Of a DNA stretch of 64,000 bases, positions 24,350 to 36,584 are shown piece by piece (within the stretch, counting starts at the first letter, position 1; each line of letters starts with the position of its first letter). Below the pieces are notes generated by a model. The model made no database searches. It was not told the origin of the DNA and worked only from the letters and a program-made list of their open reading frames with translations. This stretch comes from Irpex lacteus (Eukaryota; Basidiomycota; Agaricomycetes; Polyporales; Irpicaceae): assembly GCA_001986395.2 (NCBI GenBank), contig MQVO02000001.1, forward strand, positions 2,728,001 to 2,792,000. The letters are read 5' to 3'. The position numbers and the translations under genes are program-made.

Positions 24350-27300
24350 TCAATGTCGCTGCTGCTGGGAGTGGTGCTGCCGTTGTGGCGGATGTTGTGG
24401 CGGTTGTTGCTGACCAACAGAAGATGCTGCGGGCCTTCGACGATCCAAGACGGTCTCTAGCAATTTCTCTGCCTTATCCCTCTCCTTTTCGCTCACTTCG
24501 ATGCCGTCCAACATCCTTATTCGGGGACACGCGCGCATCACCAGCCCGCGGTAGATCAGCCGCCCTCCATACACGTCGTCCGGCAAGTCCCGTCTGAATT
24601 TCGCGTCCAGGTCCTTCCAAGTTACTCCTGCTCCTGCTCCCGCGAGTAAGCTTTTCTGCTTGGGAGGCGTACCTCTGCCGTCCTGCCGAGCCCGCTGTAA
24701 GTGCTGCTGTTGCACGTGACGTGGAGGTGAACTTCTCGCTCGTGGCGGAGGAAGAAGGGGATCGACATCGACATCTTGACGAGCTGTCGCACGACTCGCT
24801 GTTTGAGCAGGTTGATCAACACGATCAGCTCCTCCGTCTCTCGCTGCATCTCCTCGTATTGCACGTCCAGTTTGACGAGCATCCCCATCATAGTGATCAG
24901 ATGTAGACTTCGAGGCACCGTTCGTACCCCTGGCTGGTTTGGCAGTGGCACCCATCCCATCACCTCGAGTAGATACATTGAACTCTGTTCGTGTCTTGGG
25001 ATTGGCTCCTGCCGTCAATGAAGAAGCTTGTTTTCCAGTCGCAACGGCGGAAGCGGGATTTGTAGCTGCATTAGAGGAAGACGCTGTCCTTGAGTTCGAG
25101 GGACCGGCGAGAGTTCGTCTATCTCCGTCATCGCTGGGTTGGAGGGCCCCCGGTACGTCCTTGACCAGGAGTGGTAGATACCATCCAAGAGTACACGGGT
25201 TCATCCTGCGCGTGTAAAAGCAAAGGATCGTCCGTCAGTTGACTGTTTACATCAATCGAGCAATCTCCTCGGTCTGTCAAATTCGTATCTCAAAGAGACC
25301 GCGAGGAAGAGATGAATGACGAAACGATATGGATCCCCGGGCTCAACCCGAGAGCCCGATGTGCCGATTAATGAAATGAGGCACACAGAGACGAGCGAGA
25401 CGAGTGTGCATAGCATAGAAGAAATGAGGGGAGCAATAAACCAAGCGTCGCACACGTTATGGCTTCCTCTACAGTGAGGATGTTACGTTCAGCAGATTCC
25501 GTCAGAATCGCGAAGCAAAACACTGGCCATGAGACAAAGCGAAAGCTCGAACACGAACAATGGCAAGGGCGCGTTGGACGCCACGAAGCCGCCTTGTGGA
25601 CGCAGACCCTGTCGGTACAGCCGGCAAAGGTCACCTGGGCCGGTGTACACTCCGGCGACCGGAAATTGTGACGGAGGAACGGAGGGCTCGAGTGATAAAG
25701 TTAAAGGCACCCTCCAAGCGCACAAACTCAAACCTTGTGCGCCGGCGTCTTTATACGTGACACACAAGCCCATCACCTTTTCCGCAAATATCGGGGAGGA
25801 GTTCAAGCGACGCATGAAAAAGCATATGAAGCACTTGGAGCTGGAGGACGAAACATACCTGAAATCGAGCATCTCGACGTCGAGCATGCCTCGCAGGATC
25901 TTGACAAAATCCCGCGAAGCCTTCACCCGTGACCCGATGATCGTAAGCTTCCTCAATCGTGTCAGCCCTTGCAAAGGTCGCACGTCCTCGAGGAAGTTGT
26001 AGTTCAAGTTGAACACGCGCAGGTTCGGCAACAGACGCGCCAAATCCGAGGGCAGGCTTGTCACGCGGCAGGCTGCGAGCTCGAGGTAGACGAGGTTGTA
26101 GCACGGCTCCGAGATGAATCCGGTCTTCAGCGGATTCCCTGCAAGCAAAACAAACAGAAGTGAGTTACGAAACAGAATTAATCAACATAAAGATGCTCCG
26201 TTGGGGCACGAGGCTACGGCAGCTATATCTTTATTATTGTGGCCTAGACCTGGGAAAGAACGGACGAGAGGAGCTATTCAATAGAATGACGAACCTGATA
26301 GATACAATCTCTTCACATCGCGGACGTCCTGTATAGACAACGACCTATATTGATGCAGAAAGGAATTGGAACGTCAGCGGCGTATGATCTCAAGCCTGGA
26401 TCCCCAGTTACGCAAATCATCCGCTCACTGCGTCAGCTCAGGAACGCGTATGAATGGATGATAGGAACGGGACGCAAGGGGAAATGATGAAGAGGATCGT
26501 CGAGAAAAAAACCAGCTTTACTTACAGTCCAGCCCGACCGCTCTGATTCCGCAGACTGAGGTTCTCCAGTTTGGTCAGCCTATGTGCCTTGAATATCGGC
26601 CCCAAGCAGTTGTTGTCCGCATATAGGGTACGAGCGTTCGGGAACGGGCCTGCGTTCAATTGCTGCAAGCGGTTATTGCTCACACGCAGAATTTTGACCC
26701 GAACCATGCTGCCACCTTCAACTTCTAGCTCGCGCAAGTTGTTAGAGTCTAGAGTCGTAAATGAAACATGTCAGTTCTCGGCCGTTCTCCCGAGTCCCTT
26801 AATAGAGTATATTCCGCCAAGTTACGTTCCCTCCATTGTATTATTGGGGGTTCAACCATAGCAAGTGAACTATTAAGGGGCTTGAGAAAGGACGTACCGA
26901 GGTTCAGTGCAATCAACGCGGGGACAACTTGCGTTGATAATCCCTTGAGGCGATTTAGCTTGTTATGGCTTAGATTCAGCATCTCCAACCGAGTCCTGCG
27001 AGTGAGAACATATTTCGTAAGATACAAGCGTGGGCATTGTATATCCAATGACACGGAATATCGATCCCACATATCGATCCGCGAAGCGAGGAAGGGGACG
27101 GACAACTCACCAACGATACCCTGCTAAGTCAATATCCTGTATGTCGTTCCCTTGTAGGCTCAACTTGACAAGCCCGTCCATCTTCTGGAGACCGTCTACG
27201 CTGTCGATCATATTCCCATCCGCGCGTAACTCTCGCAGGTGACGGAGGCATTCGAGCTCTATCATCAGCCACATCAGCAACCGTCCATCATCATAAACAA

Positions 27301-30300
27301 AGCAAAGGGGAGCTGTCAAAATGAAGCAAAGGAAGGTTACGATATGTGCATGCACTTACGGCGTAAAGAGTCAATGTTGTTGTTACTAATATCAAGACTC
27401 TCCAAGTTTAGAAGGTGGCTAAATGATGTGACAGACGTAAGACTGATTAAATTCGAGCGGACCACCGCACGAAGTATAACAATGCAAACATCAGCGCAAT
27501 TCATTGTCCCGATAAGTTAGAAACTATGAAGCGCACCAATTCGAGGCAACGGACAACGATCGTACAGAGCCTGGTATCCCACTTAACCACGCCACTTGAT
27601 TGAAGTTCCTAGAATAAACAACAAAATATCTCCGTGAGAACGAGCAGCGGCAGCACCGTGGGGAGACGTCAAGAAGGGCTATCACAGCACCACTCACAGA
27701 TTCAAGGAATCCAACTTTGGCAAGAACTCCTTCAGCCGCGCGACACTGTCGAGTTCTTTGCGACTCAAGTCGATAGCCGACAAATTCTCCCAATACGGTT
27801 CAAAGGGCTGGACGTCCGTTATGACCTGCACGAGGCGGTCGTGAGCGACGCCGAAGGAACATTCCGTCAGGAACGTGGCGTTTGCACTCCCTCCCGCGAA
27901 TCTGTAAGACCGCGCGGAGTGCGGTTGTGAAAGCGAACGCCGCGATCTCCCGCGTCCGCCTCCACCATTGGAGAGCCACGAGGGAGTGTTGCCGTTCTGG
28001 CGCCGGGAGAGGGGCTGGAGCCCACCACTGGCAGAATGTGGCCTGCCGGACCCTGTCTTGGAGGGCGACTCGGTGTCGTAGGCTATTCGGGACAATATGT
28101 CAGCATCAACGGAAACGGAAGAAGACAACGTAACTAAGCTCCATCAGCCACAGGAAATAACTCACATGTGTCTTCTAGGTCTTCTAGCATACCCGCTATT
28201 CTCTTCGACCTTGCGGATGGGTCCAGCGGCACGCCACTTAGTTCAACGGGAGCAATATCCGATACTGAGCTTATGTCCTCAGTGGAAGTGGTATCATCGT
28301 GGCTGGGTGCATTTCGCCCGACACCGACGATAGGACCATCTCTCTTGCCATCGGAAAAACTAACAGAGCGTTTGCGAGCGAGTTGATGAGCAGGGGTTTG
28401 CAATCGATTTCGGTTGGGATCTTTCAATGCCGAGACAGGCGTGACGCTGGTACTCTTCTGGGTAGACGATCGAACGGCGGGCGTAAGTGTTGAACTCGTC
28501 TGGCTGGAGGGAGGCAGTGGTGTGCTTAATTTGCCAGAGGAAGATGTGGGACGTGGGGGCGGTGTATCCTGCGACGGGGGAGTTGACTGATGGGGACCAG
28601 CGTCTTGGAGACGAGGGGCAACAGAGCCTACAGGGCGTTCTGAATACGATTCAGTAATAACTCTGACAACTCTGGCACAGGGCTTGGTACCTTCACCTTC
28701 ATCCTCAGAATCTGTATCCAGTGCGCTTTCAGACTGATGACCTGGCGCAGGTTTGGTGCCAGCCTGTAACGAGTTTCCATCGAACGAGAATGACGTAAGT
28801 TCTACCTCTTCTGCGTCTTCCGTTTCCGTGTCAGAGGCAGCTTCATGTATCTGGTTCGGCTCTTGATTTGGAGGAGGGTCCACACTAGATGGAGCCGGAT
28901 TCGTTTCTGCAAACTCCGGGGTAGTAGGCGAATCCTCTTCAGGGAAACTCTCAATATCACGGAAAGGATCTTCACTCTCGTTCGAGCGGTTCGTTCGCAT
29001 CGAAACACCACCATTCCTGCTATTCTTCTCGACAGCCGTAGCCTTCACCCATTTCTTCAGATATTGGTCAAACACCATCTCCCCCACCCGTTGTGGAATC
29101 AGCTGAGAATCCGGGGTGATGAGCTTAATTGGTCGTGCTTCATGTCGAACGATAGACGGCGGTGCGGTTCCTGACGTGATAGTCGCACCCGAGGCGGTGC
29201 TAGAAGACACAAATCGGTTGAGATCATCGGGATTCATGTTCGCTCGTGCCGACGTCGAAGGATGAGCGAGTGCGAACCCGCCGGTGTGCGGCGAGAGATA
29301 ATTAGGCTTAGATCCTCCGCTCCTCGGAGGCGAAACGACTTCGCGTGCAGATGCATGGCTTGACGTCGACGAGCTAGATACAATGAGCGCGATGGGAAGG
29401 GGAGGGAATTGTTCCATCAGGCTGACAGAATCAAGTGACATGTTCCCGACGCTACGTGCCAGGTCGGTGTCGTCGTACCGCGTGTCTACGTCCTGCGTAG
29501 CCTGCAGCGAAGCATTATAGAGGTCGAGCGTATCAGTAAGGTCATGTTCTCTGTCCGATAGGCCTTCGGTATCGTCGCCGTAGTTGATAGGATTGATATC
29601 AGCTGAGTCGACAGAATCCATCCCGGGATCGTACTGAGTACCCTGCCGAATAGGTGTCGCATCTGAGTCTTGAGTGAACAAACGCTTGTGGCTCTTCACG
29701 TCATTTCGAATTTGCGCCATCAAGTCGGCGGCCTGTTCTCGCAGCTGGACAGAGGAGTATGCGCTTTTTTCTCGAAGACGCTGCATATGTGGACGAAGTC
29801 GCTCTACTCTCCACATGACCCGCAGGAGCGAAGGAAGGAAGCCCTAAATAAAGGTGTTCATACATGCTATGCGAGTTTATTGGATAATGACTAACCATTG
29901 ATACTATCTTTATGAGCGTCATCAAAGGCCTCTTCAAAACTCATAGGCGTCAATGCGCTTATATTCGTCGACATAGTCGAAAAGTCTCGCGCCTGTCGTA
30001 TCTTGTCCATGAGATTCCTGGATTCACCAACATAATCCACCCGACTGTGTGGCCTGATAATCAACGCTTCACCATCCCCAGAGAAGTCACTCGCAGGACT
30101 GAGTTTCAACCGTTTCGCACTGCGCAGTCGGGAAATACTCGTGTCGGACGGAGAAGGAGGGACGGCGGGTGACGACTCTTTGGAATTCGCTGTGCCGCTA
30201 TCGCCGGCGGGAGTATTCACCGCTATTGAATCCACCATTGCGGACAGATGATCGCGTGTGAACGTGTCGTACTGAAACTGAAACAGCTTCAACCGGGGGT

Positions 30301-30997
30301 CCGTGACTGGTGCGAGGGGGAAATGCGAGGGAGTGAAGTGATTCAAACGGTAGGGCTGGGGTGTCGTCGGATTGCCTGAGGCTGGTAGAATCGAACGAGG
30401 TGCGTTCAGACCGGGAGCGGCAAAGGTGAACTCGTACTCAGTAGCATCCTCCTTCTCTCCGTCTTCCTCCTCCCCTTGATCCCTCTGCCATACAGCGCTC
30501 TCCTCCATGTCAGCTTCCCCAAGACCATCCAGGCTGTCCGAGGTGATATCTTGTTCAGGAACGTACACCCGCGCGAGACGAGAGGGGATGGCCGGCGCGT
30601 TCTTGTACGCACTTGGCGGTGGCAGCATCGGTTCCTCCATTGGAGGAGACGGAGGTTCAAACATCTTTTCCAGGGCTAGAGGACTGAAGAACGTCTTTCC
30701 AACCATCTTCTTGGCGTTCGCTGGTGTCTGCGGAAGAAACGGCACATCTGGTACATCCTCCTTGACGAGAACAGTCCCAGCAGCTGATACAGGGCTAGAT
30801 ACAGCATCATTTCCTGAGCTAGAGTTACCCAGGATTATTCCATGAGTTTGCGTAAAGGACAAGTCGGAAGTTGTGTTTGCAAGCGGAGAGATATTGGCCT
30901 GGTCCTGCGAGGGTTCATCTTCTTCGACATCGATCCATTCTTCTTCCAATTCTTCAGTTTGCCATGAAGGTTTCGCAGGGGCGGGTTGATCCGCCAT
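24350..30997 (-). CDS. cdc11: Cdc11/Nud1-like septation-network scaffold, leucine-rich repeat protein
   Basis: Predicted protein of about 1,600 aa. The N-terminus KPSWQTEELEEEWID resembles the start of Cdc11/Nud1 scaffolds. A long disordered Ser/Pro/acidic region follows, then an LRR array coded by small exons (LDISNNNIDSL, LVKLSLQGNDI, LEMLNLSHNKL, LVYLELAACRV, LRVFNLNYNFL), then LDFRMNPCTLGWYLPLL and a C-terminal block ending RIRMLDGIEVSEKERDKAEK. In yeasts this protein sits at the spindle pole body and recruits mitotic-exit/SIN kinases; that role is inferred here from architecture. Exons from the 5' end: 29896-30997, 28166-29806, 27698-28082, 27537-27608, 27360-27442, 27111-27258, 26898-26995, 26526-26748, 26295-26344, 25859-26138 and 24350-25205. 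The first intron is ambiguous: the acceptor at 29806 keeps the frame, whereas the nicer one at 29843 does not. The last exon probably holds two more short introns (24934-24976 and 24683-24732). Confidence 0.8.
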
Positions 30998-31092
30998 CAC
31001 CCACTTTGAGCGTGGTCGTCGCCGTCGACGGTGAGGACGAGCCGAAAGGCGTTGAGCTCGAGACTCGTGGTGGCGGTCGCGTTGTTGGACAT
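30997..31092 (-). promoter_or_regulatory. Upstream ORF overlapping the scaffold start codon
   Basis: A 31-codon frame (MSNNATATTSLELNAFRLVL...) ends in TGA whose last base is the first base of the scaffold's ATG. Its codons end mostly in G or C, like real genes here. If it is in the mRNA leader it would control translation by termination-reinitiation. Confidence 0.4.
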
Positions 31093-34056
31093 GACTGCAG
31101 CACGTGATCGCGGACGGCGTCTGCAGTGTTTGGCTCGTGTAGGTCCATATTTGGAAAGGAGGAAAAGAAATAACTTCGAATTAGCTTATCAGCGTATTCG
31201 GTTAGATTATCGGATAACTTCCCTCCGTACCACGACGTGGCCACGACCCGTTCCTGATTCCAAGCTCTACTCAGGTCCAATACTAAGAGAAATCCTTGCT
31301 TTGGTGAAACAGTGTCCATTTGAAGTCTGATCCACACGAGTTAGGCACTGGTAGGCACACTTGCCAAACTACCTACAAAGATTGCTTTGCTACAGGTACG
31401 AAGGAGGCCATATCATGATAGAAGCCCCCGGTAAGAATTGCTTACACATGACTTGGTGTCTCGTGCTGACTTGCTACTCAGTCCATCATTAATACAATGA
31501 TCCATATAATATCGGCTGGAACGTTCCGTGGGCTCACACGTATCTAATGAGGCGCACCCACATACCATGCACGCACCTGTATTCTCGCTGCAAGGTTCAA
31601 GTTCGGTTTCGACTTCTGCCCGAGTTCAATTTAGGCACTCGCACCGTTTGTACTACTTTGTAGCACCCGATCATCAGTCAAATAAGATGTATCGTGGTTT
31701 GCTTGCAAGTAAGAACCAAAATGGTGTGAGTATGTCGACTTGTGACTATACCTTAACGTCTTCCCGCCAGGTCTAGTCGGCCCAACGAGTATTTCAAGTA
31801 TCACCTCTTCCGATTGAGAGACGCTATTTTGTCCGCGTGCATCATATGAAGACGGTGGATCACGGCTCAATTCTCACATGAACATCCTCCGGTAAGGGGT
31901 AAAAAGTGATAAATTATGATGTACGTGATTCAGCTGGGCACAACACCCATTTCACTGACGTCCCTTGCAGATCGTGTTTCCAGTGTACTGGCTTCTCCTT
32001 CTCCGCCGCGCATCTGCTGGTGGCACCAGCAAGCACGCCCTTTTGCTGAGAATCATACTCAAGGTGTTACTATCAGTCAATGTGACAGGGATGTGTCCGC
32101 AACTGATCCCTGTCACCATGTCGATTCATAGCCTCTGTCTTCCACCGCCGGCAAGAAGACGATTTGCCTGTCCGCACAAACAGCAGTTTATGCAAGTCAT
32201 CGTGTCTGTCGGCAAGCCCAGCGTGACATGTGCAGCGCCTCGTATGTTCTTATCTGTATACTCTATTCGCCCGACATAAGTTCCTGCGCCACATATCAAA
32301 AGCATAGCACTGAGTTATTCCTTACCTTCTTCCAGAAAACTCTCTCGTAATGGAATGCACTCGCAATATGACTCTCAAAGTGTTCAATATACCCACAACA
32401 AGCCACCCAGATCTTTCATGACATAACGAGGCGATGTGGGACCTCGTCCGATCCCTAGACCGTGGCGATTCACTCTCCTTTTCAACGTTCTCATCATCTC
32501 ACGACAAGAATACTTCGCTTCGCACCCATACTAAGGGGCTCCACTGAACGTTTGTCGCGCTCGTAGCTGGAATACAGAAATTTCCACGAGCAGCCAAACA
32601 TGTGCTCCGGTCAAGCTTCCCGCTTCCCCTAGGCTGCAATGACAACATGCACACCATTCAGTATCGATAGGGTTCCGAATAACAGTCATACGAGGTAACG
32701 TACCACACCTGCTGCTGGAACCATTCTGATTCTACGGTATACACTCGCAGAAAAGCCGCGGAAGCACCACAGATGTCGACAACACAAATATAGAAACGGC
32801 GAAGTTTAACACGTATACCTTCCTAACCCGTTGGTTAGGTCAGAATATTTTGTAATGTAAGGTTGACATTTATTATGCACGCCGCGCTGTGAGCTCACCC
32901 AGGCCATAATCAGAAGTCAACGTTCAACACTGAACTCTGAATACTATGATCTTCGTCAGCACTTTCCTGTGTGATCTCTGCAATGTGCCTTGCCCGCAAT
33001 ACCGCAATACTCGCACAATCTCAGTTCTACTTGATGTAGCGGGTTCTGGCGGGACATCGCGGTCATGAGCTGTCGTGATAGCATTGGCTGCTCTCACAGC
33101 GATCTGCAGCTCCATGACTGGGTTTATCAGAGAACGCAGTGATATGTCCTACTTTGCTGTCATCCAATATCGTCGGCGGCGCCGAACACTACGGATGATA
33201 ACTCCACACAGATCTGGAATAGTCTCCAGTTCGTAGGGATTTTGTGCATTCCATCCTTCATTGGAAGGCGATGCTGCAGACGACTAGTTATGATTGATGC
33301 CAATGAGAAGTATTCGAAGTTAACTCATCGAGCGGGGACTATAGCCCTTTGAATGCTCTGATGATGGGATGACATCGTCGTGTTCGATTACTATGATTCT
33401 ACAGTGGACACTAGCTAGGCTGTAAAAAGTAATCTATAATGAGGGTGATGTATGTATACGTGTTCTTTGAAGTGTGATGATGTGGAACTATGCGATATTG
33501 GGTGTTAAGATAGACGTAAACCAAGAATACAGGCTTCGGAGTTGAGTTTCATTTTTGTGTGGGTGTGACCATGCTTTTGATGAAGATGAGATGCGAGGGA
33601 TTGAATGCGAGAAAGAAAGAGACGACGATGACGGAGAATGAAAATGATGCGATGTTGGACGAAAATGCGAGATATAGGTTTATGCGAGACGAAAGGACGA
33701 CGATGCAGATGCGTATGCGAGACGAGACGAGGCGAGGGGACAAGAAAAGGGAATCGTTACAAAATAGAAAAGGCGTATCCTGACATAACGAATATCGTGA
33801 CAGAGAAGAACGAAATAATTCCGAGAATTATGGGAATAATCTGGTTGCGCCCTGGGACGCAACGGTGCCGGATGAGAGAAAGGAATCGATGCAATGCTGG
33901 TTATAGTCCGTATGATGCTTGTATGGGAATAAATGAGTGAGTATGTATCAAAGTATGCTTCTGGTGACGAGGTCGCGTGAGTAGAGGTAAACAAGCAAAG
34001 AAGGCTAAGGTGAGAGCGTACTTGGGTCTCATGATCCGTCATTGCATGTGTATGTT
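31093..34056. other. Intergenic (about 3 kb)
   Basis: No supported gene was seen. The left end is the leader or promoter of the scaffold gene and the right end is the 3' flank of the gene at 34 kb. Confidence 0.45.
33559..33790 (-). repeat. Purine-rich tract with repeated ATGCGAG words (3' flank of the next gene)
   Basis: The + strand is rich in GA, and ATGCGAG occurs at 33591, 33605, 33665, 33682 and 33715. In the sense of the neighbouring minus-strand gene this is a pyrimidine-rich 3' region with repeated CTCGCAT. Confidence 0.5.
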
Positions 34057-35163
34057 TTACAGTCGACGGCCAGGTCGAGTTCGGCTTCTGGCCCTGCCAC
34101 GCTCGACCAAGTCGTCCGTGAATTCATTCTCATCCACAGCACGTCGCCTTGTGAACGCACTGGGGAGAAAACGCTCGAAACCAGGTTTCTCCGAAAGTCC
34201 GCTATTTTCCAATGTACCAGCCAAGTCGTCGTCGGAGACTTTACTACTGCGCGCCCGCAGCAATGAGTCCCGGCGACCACGCACAGGAGCAGGATACGGA
34301 GACCGTGCCCTGGACGAAGCTTTCGAGGCACGGACCACACGAGCTATCATCCCTGAGCTGGGAGACTGCTTGAGCTCGGCCTGGGCGAACGAGATGACGG
34401 GCTCGGCAGCACTTGTGCGCATAGCTGCCGGTATAGCGGTGGTTTTGGTGTTGCTCTTCTTCCGCAGGATGGTAGGTATTCGGATAGACCGACTGGCCTT
34501 CTCGTCTCTGATGGAAGCAGGCGGAGAGATGGGGTAGTCGAAACATGCTACCGAAGAGCATATAGATGATCGGACCGAGGACGACTTCGATGTGAAGGAC
34601 TGCTGGAATGCTGTCGTCAGAACATCGTCGGGCTCGTGGTCGGAGTTCGAGGTATCACTGCAGTGCACAGACTGAGCATCGACCGAGGTGAGGGCCTTGA
34701 TGGCAAAGGAGTCTGGAAATCCGGACATCCGCCTGTCTTCCTTGACGTTGTCGTGCTTAGCCCCATACACCACAGCCGACTGTGTCCTGGAGTGCAAGGG
34801 AGAACGAGTAGGGAACCGAGGTATGGAGTACAGAAAAGGTTCCTCAGCATAAGGTTGCACGTTGACGTTGGGTCTCCTCACGTAGCCAAACCGGCTGGCT
34901 ACAGTCGGCAGTGATGACTTCTCAGAGAAACCGACACTGGTGTCGCCGAACACAGTAGGAGGAGAGCGCGCGGTGAGCGGGGTCTCGTTGACCACATGAG
35001 GAGACATCTCAAATATCAGATCAGAAGATGCTTGATATCTGGTCGGGGACCGCGGCGGGGGATCTGTCACTCTGCGGACGTGTGGTATGGGTATGGGAGT
35101 AGAAGCGGCATGGGATGCATCGCGAGCGAACGGCGGGTAGCGAGTGAGGGTAGACTGGCTCAT
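34057..35163 (-). CDS. Hypothetical Ser/Arg-rich disordered protein
   Basis: A single-exon frame of 368 aa starting MSQSTLTRYPPFARD. I recognise no domain. It is rich in Ser, Pro and Arg, with several basic clusters (PTILRKKSN, SRARSPYPAPVRGRRDSLLR) and a very basic C-terminus ending SRTRPGRRL. The basic tail and SP/RS dipeptides suggest a phosphorylated nuclear or cytoskeleton-associated protein, but that is inference. There is no signal peptide and no membrane segment. The G/C-ending codons and the uninterrupted length support it as real. Confidence 0.65.
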   Translation of the reverse strand: MSQSTLTRYPPFARDASHAASTPIPIPHVRRVTDPPPRSPTRYQASSDLIFEMSPHVVNETPLTARSPPTVFGDTSVGFSEKSSLPTVASRFGYVRRPNVNVQPYAEEPFLYSIPRFPTRSPLHSRTQSAVVYGAKHDNVKEDRRMSGFPDSFAIKALTSVDAQSVHCSDTSNSDHEPDDVLTTAFQQSFTSKSSSVRSSICSSVACFDYPISPPASIRDEKASRSIRIPTILRKKSNTKTTAIPAAMRTSAAEPVISFAQAELKQSPSSGMIARVVRASKASSRARSPYPAPVRGRRDSLLRARSSKVSDDDLAGTLENSGLSEKPGFERFLPSAFTRRRAVDENEFTDDLVERGRARSRTRPGRRL

Positions 35164-35379
35164 ATTTGATGGGCGAAGGGCTCGATAGGACTAAATGCGC
35201 GTTGGAGGGTTCACTACAAGGACGTGCGCAACAATACAAGACTTACGAAGTAGCGCAACTATTCTGTACACGTGTTAGGATAGTGGCGGGTCTTGGTCCT
35301 CTCTCGTTATGCAGCTTCTACCACACTTGTGAGCCTTATATGATCAAGCTTGTCAAGCGTTCCGTCGTACACCGCACTA

Positions 35380-35739
35380 CTAAACCAGCGCGCTGAGAGC
35401 GAGCGTTCCGACAAGCAGACACTTCTCCTCCGCAAGCGGTGCTACTGGGCGTAGTTCCGGCACTAGGAAAATTGTATGATGTCTTCGTACAACAGGCATG
35501 GAATGGGAGAGGTGTGAGCGTACCTGAGACCCGCCGCCGCACAAGTGTGCCACTGTACCGAAGACAACGACTTCTGTGCAGACTTGACGCCGAGGCGGTG
35601 GCGAGGAAGACGACACGAACGACGAGGAGGGTGTTTTCGACAAACTCTTGGGGAACCGACGGACGGCAGACGACGTGAAAAAAGGGATAGTAGATGGTGG
35701 GATGCGGAGACCTGTGCGGTCCATGCATGCGGGGAACAA
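35380..35739 (-). CDS. Possible small protein, mitochondrial-targeting-like N-terminus
   Basis: An open frame reads FFTSSAVRRFPKSLSKTPSS near its start, Arg/Ser/Lys-rich and without acids, as in mitochondrial presequences. It ends with a hydrophobic CLLVGTLALSALV. A possible 61-nt intron (GTACGC...CCTAG) in the middle would change the frame and end early, and another overlapping frame also has G/C-ending codons. The product is unknown, and the call may be wrong. Confidence 0.25.
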   Translation of the reverse strand: MFPACMDRTGLRIPPSTIPFFTSSAVRRFPKSLSKTPSSSFVSSSSPPPRRQVCTEVVVFGTVAHLCGGGSQVRSHLSHSMPVVRRHHTIFLVPELRPVAPLAEEKCLLVGTLALSALV

Positions 35740-35829
35740 AGAAAAATAAAGACTCGCGTCAGATCACGTGCAAAAGATGCGATCGGGCGTTTTATTCCAG
35801 ATCAGCGCCCAGGCAAAGTTCCACCAGCT

Positions 35830-36327
35830 CAAGAGGGGGGCGGTAAAAAGTTTTGAGACACCAAGCTCGAAAGTTTCGGGGTCCCTCGATGGGGGGTACC
35901 CCCCACCCACCTGCCTAATTAAGTGCTCATTTTGATCCCTTCGCGGCCAGGGATTGGTCGTATGAGAGTTTGAGCGCTTGCTGGTTGCCAGAGGCTTTGT
36001 GCGCTTTTGAGCAAGGAATCTGCGACTTTGCACGGCCATCATCGCTGCTTGTTCCGTACTCTAAAAGGGGTATCCTTCACGTGATTTTTGTGCACCTTGA
36101 AGCGTCGATATAGCCATGATGCCTGCATGGTTTCTTAATTCAACTACAAAGTATACACATGCGTACACGTTAGTATGCTCCTCCAAAATATCGAATGAGG
36201 ATAAATGACCAGAACACAAGTTTTCGAGCACGCCTGCAAAAAGTTGCCAGAAAAGACCCCGTGCACCAGTAGGGTGGGGACCCCTTGCGAGGTCGCTTTC
36301 ACCGATCTGGATCTCGCCCCCCTCTTG
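35830..36327. mobile_element. hAT-like non-autonomous DNA transposon (MITE), 498 bp
   Basis: The ends are perfect 13-bp inverted repeats, CAAGAGGGGGGCG at 35830-35842 and its complement at 36315-36327. They are flanked by a perfect 8-bp direct duplication CACCAGCT (35822-35829 and 36328-36335). An 8-bp target duplication is the signature of the hAT superfamily. The interior has no transposase-like frame, so it must have been moved in trans. It carries a 16-bp perfect palindrome TGGGGGGTACCCCCCA at 35890-35905. The perfect target duplication suggests a fairly recent insertion. Confidence 0.8.
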
Positions 36328-36584
36328 CACCAGCTACTGCCAGCCTGAGTGGCCCAAATACAAGTGGTAGGTCAAATTTCAAACCTCAGTATACCTGTAA
36401 TCTTCTAGCTAACTGTTATATACAGATTTACACTGTACTTGACATCCTACGAACGCTCTATCTCTTGAGCATACCTATTCACGGCGGTACACCGTCACCG
36501 CGACGGTCGTCGTAACAGGGTCATAGTTATATTCAAGTTCCATCCAGTGAGCCGACAATTGGTGCAAGACAATTCGTTACATGA

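Noticed and set aside
35764..36330. Two minus-strand frames (92 and 89 codons)
   Set aside because: They fall mostly inside the hAT-like MITE and show no transposase motifs.
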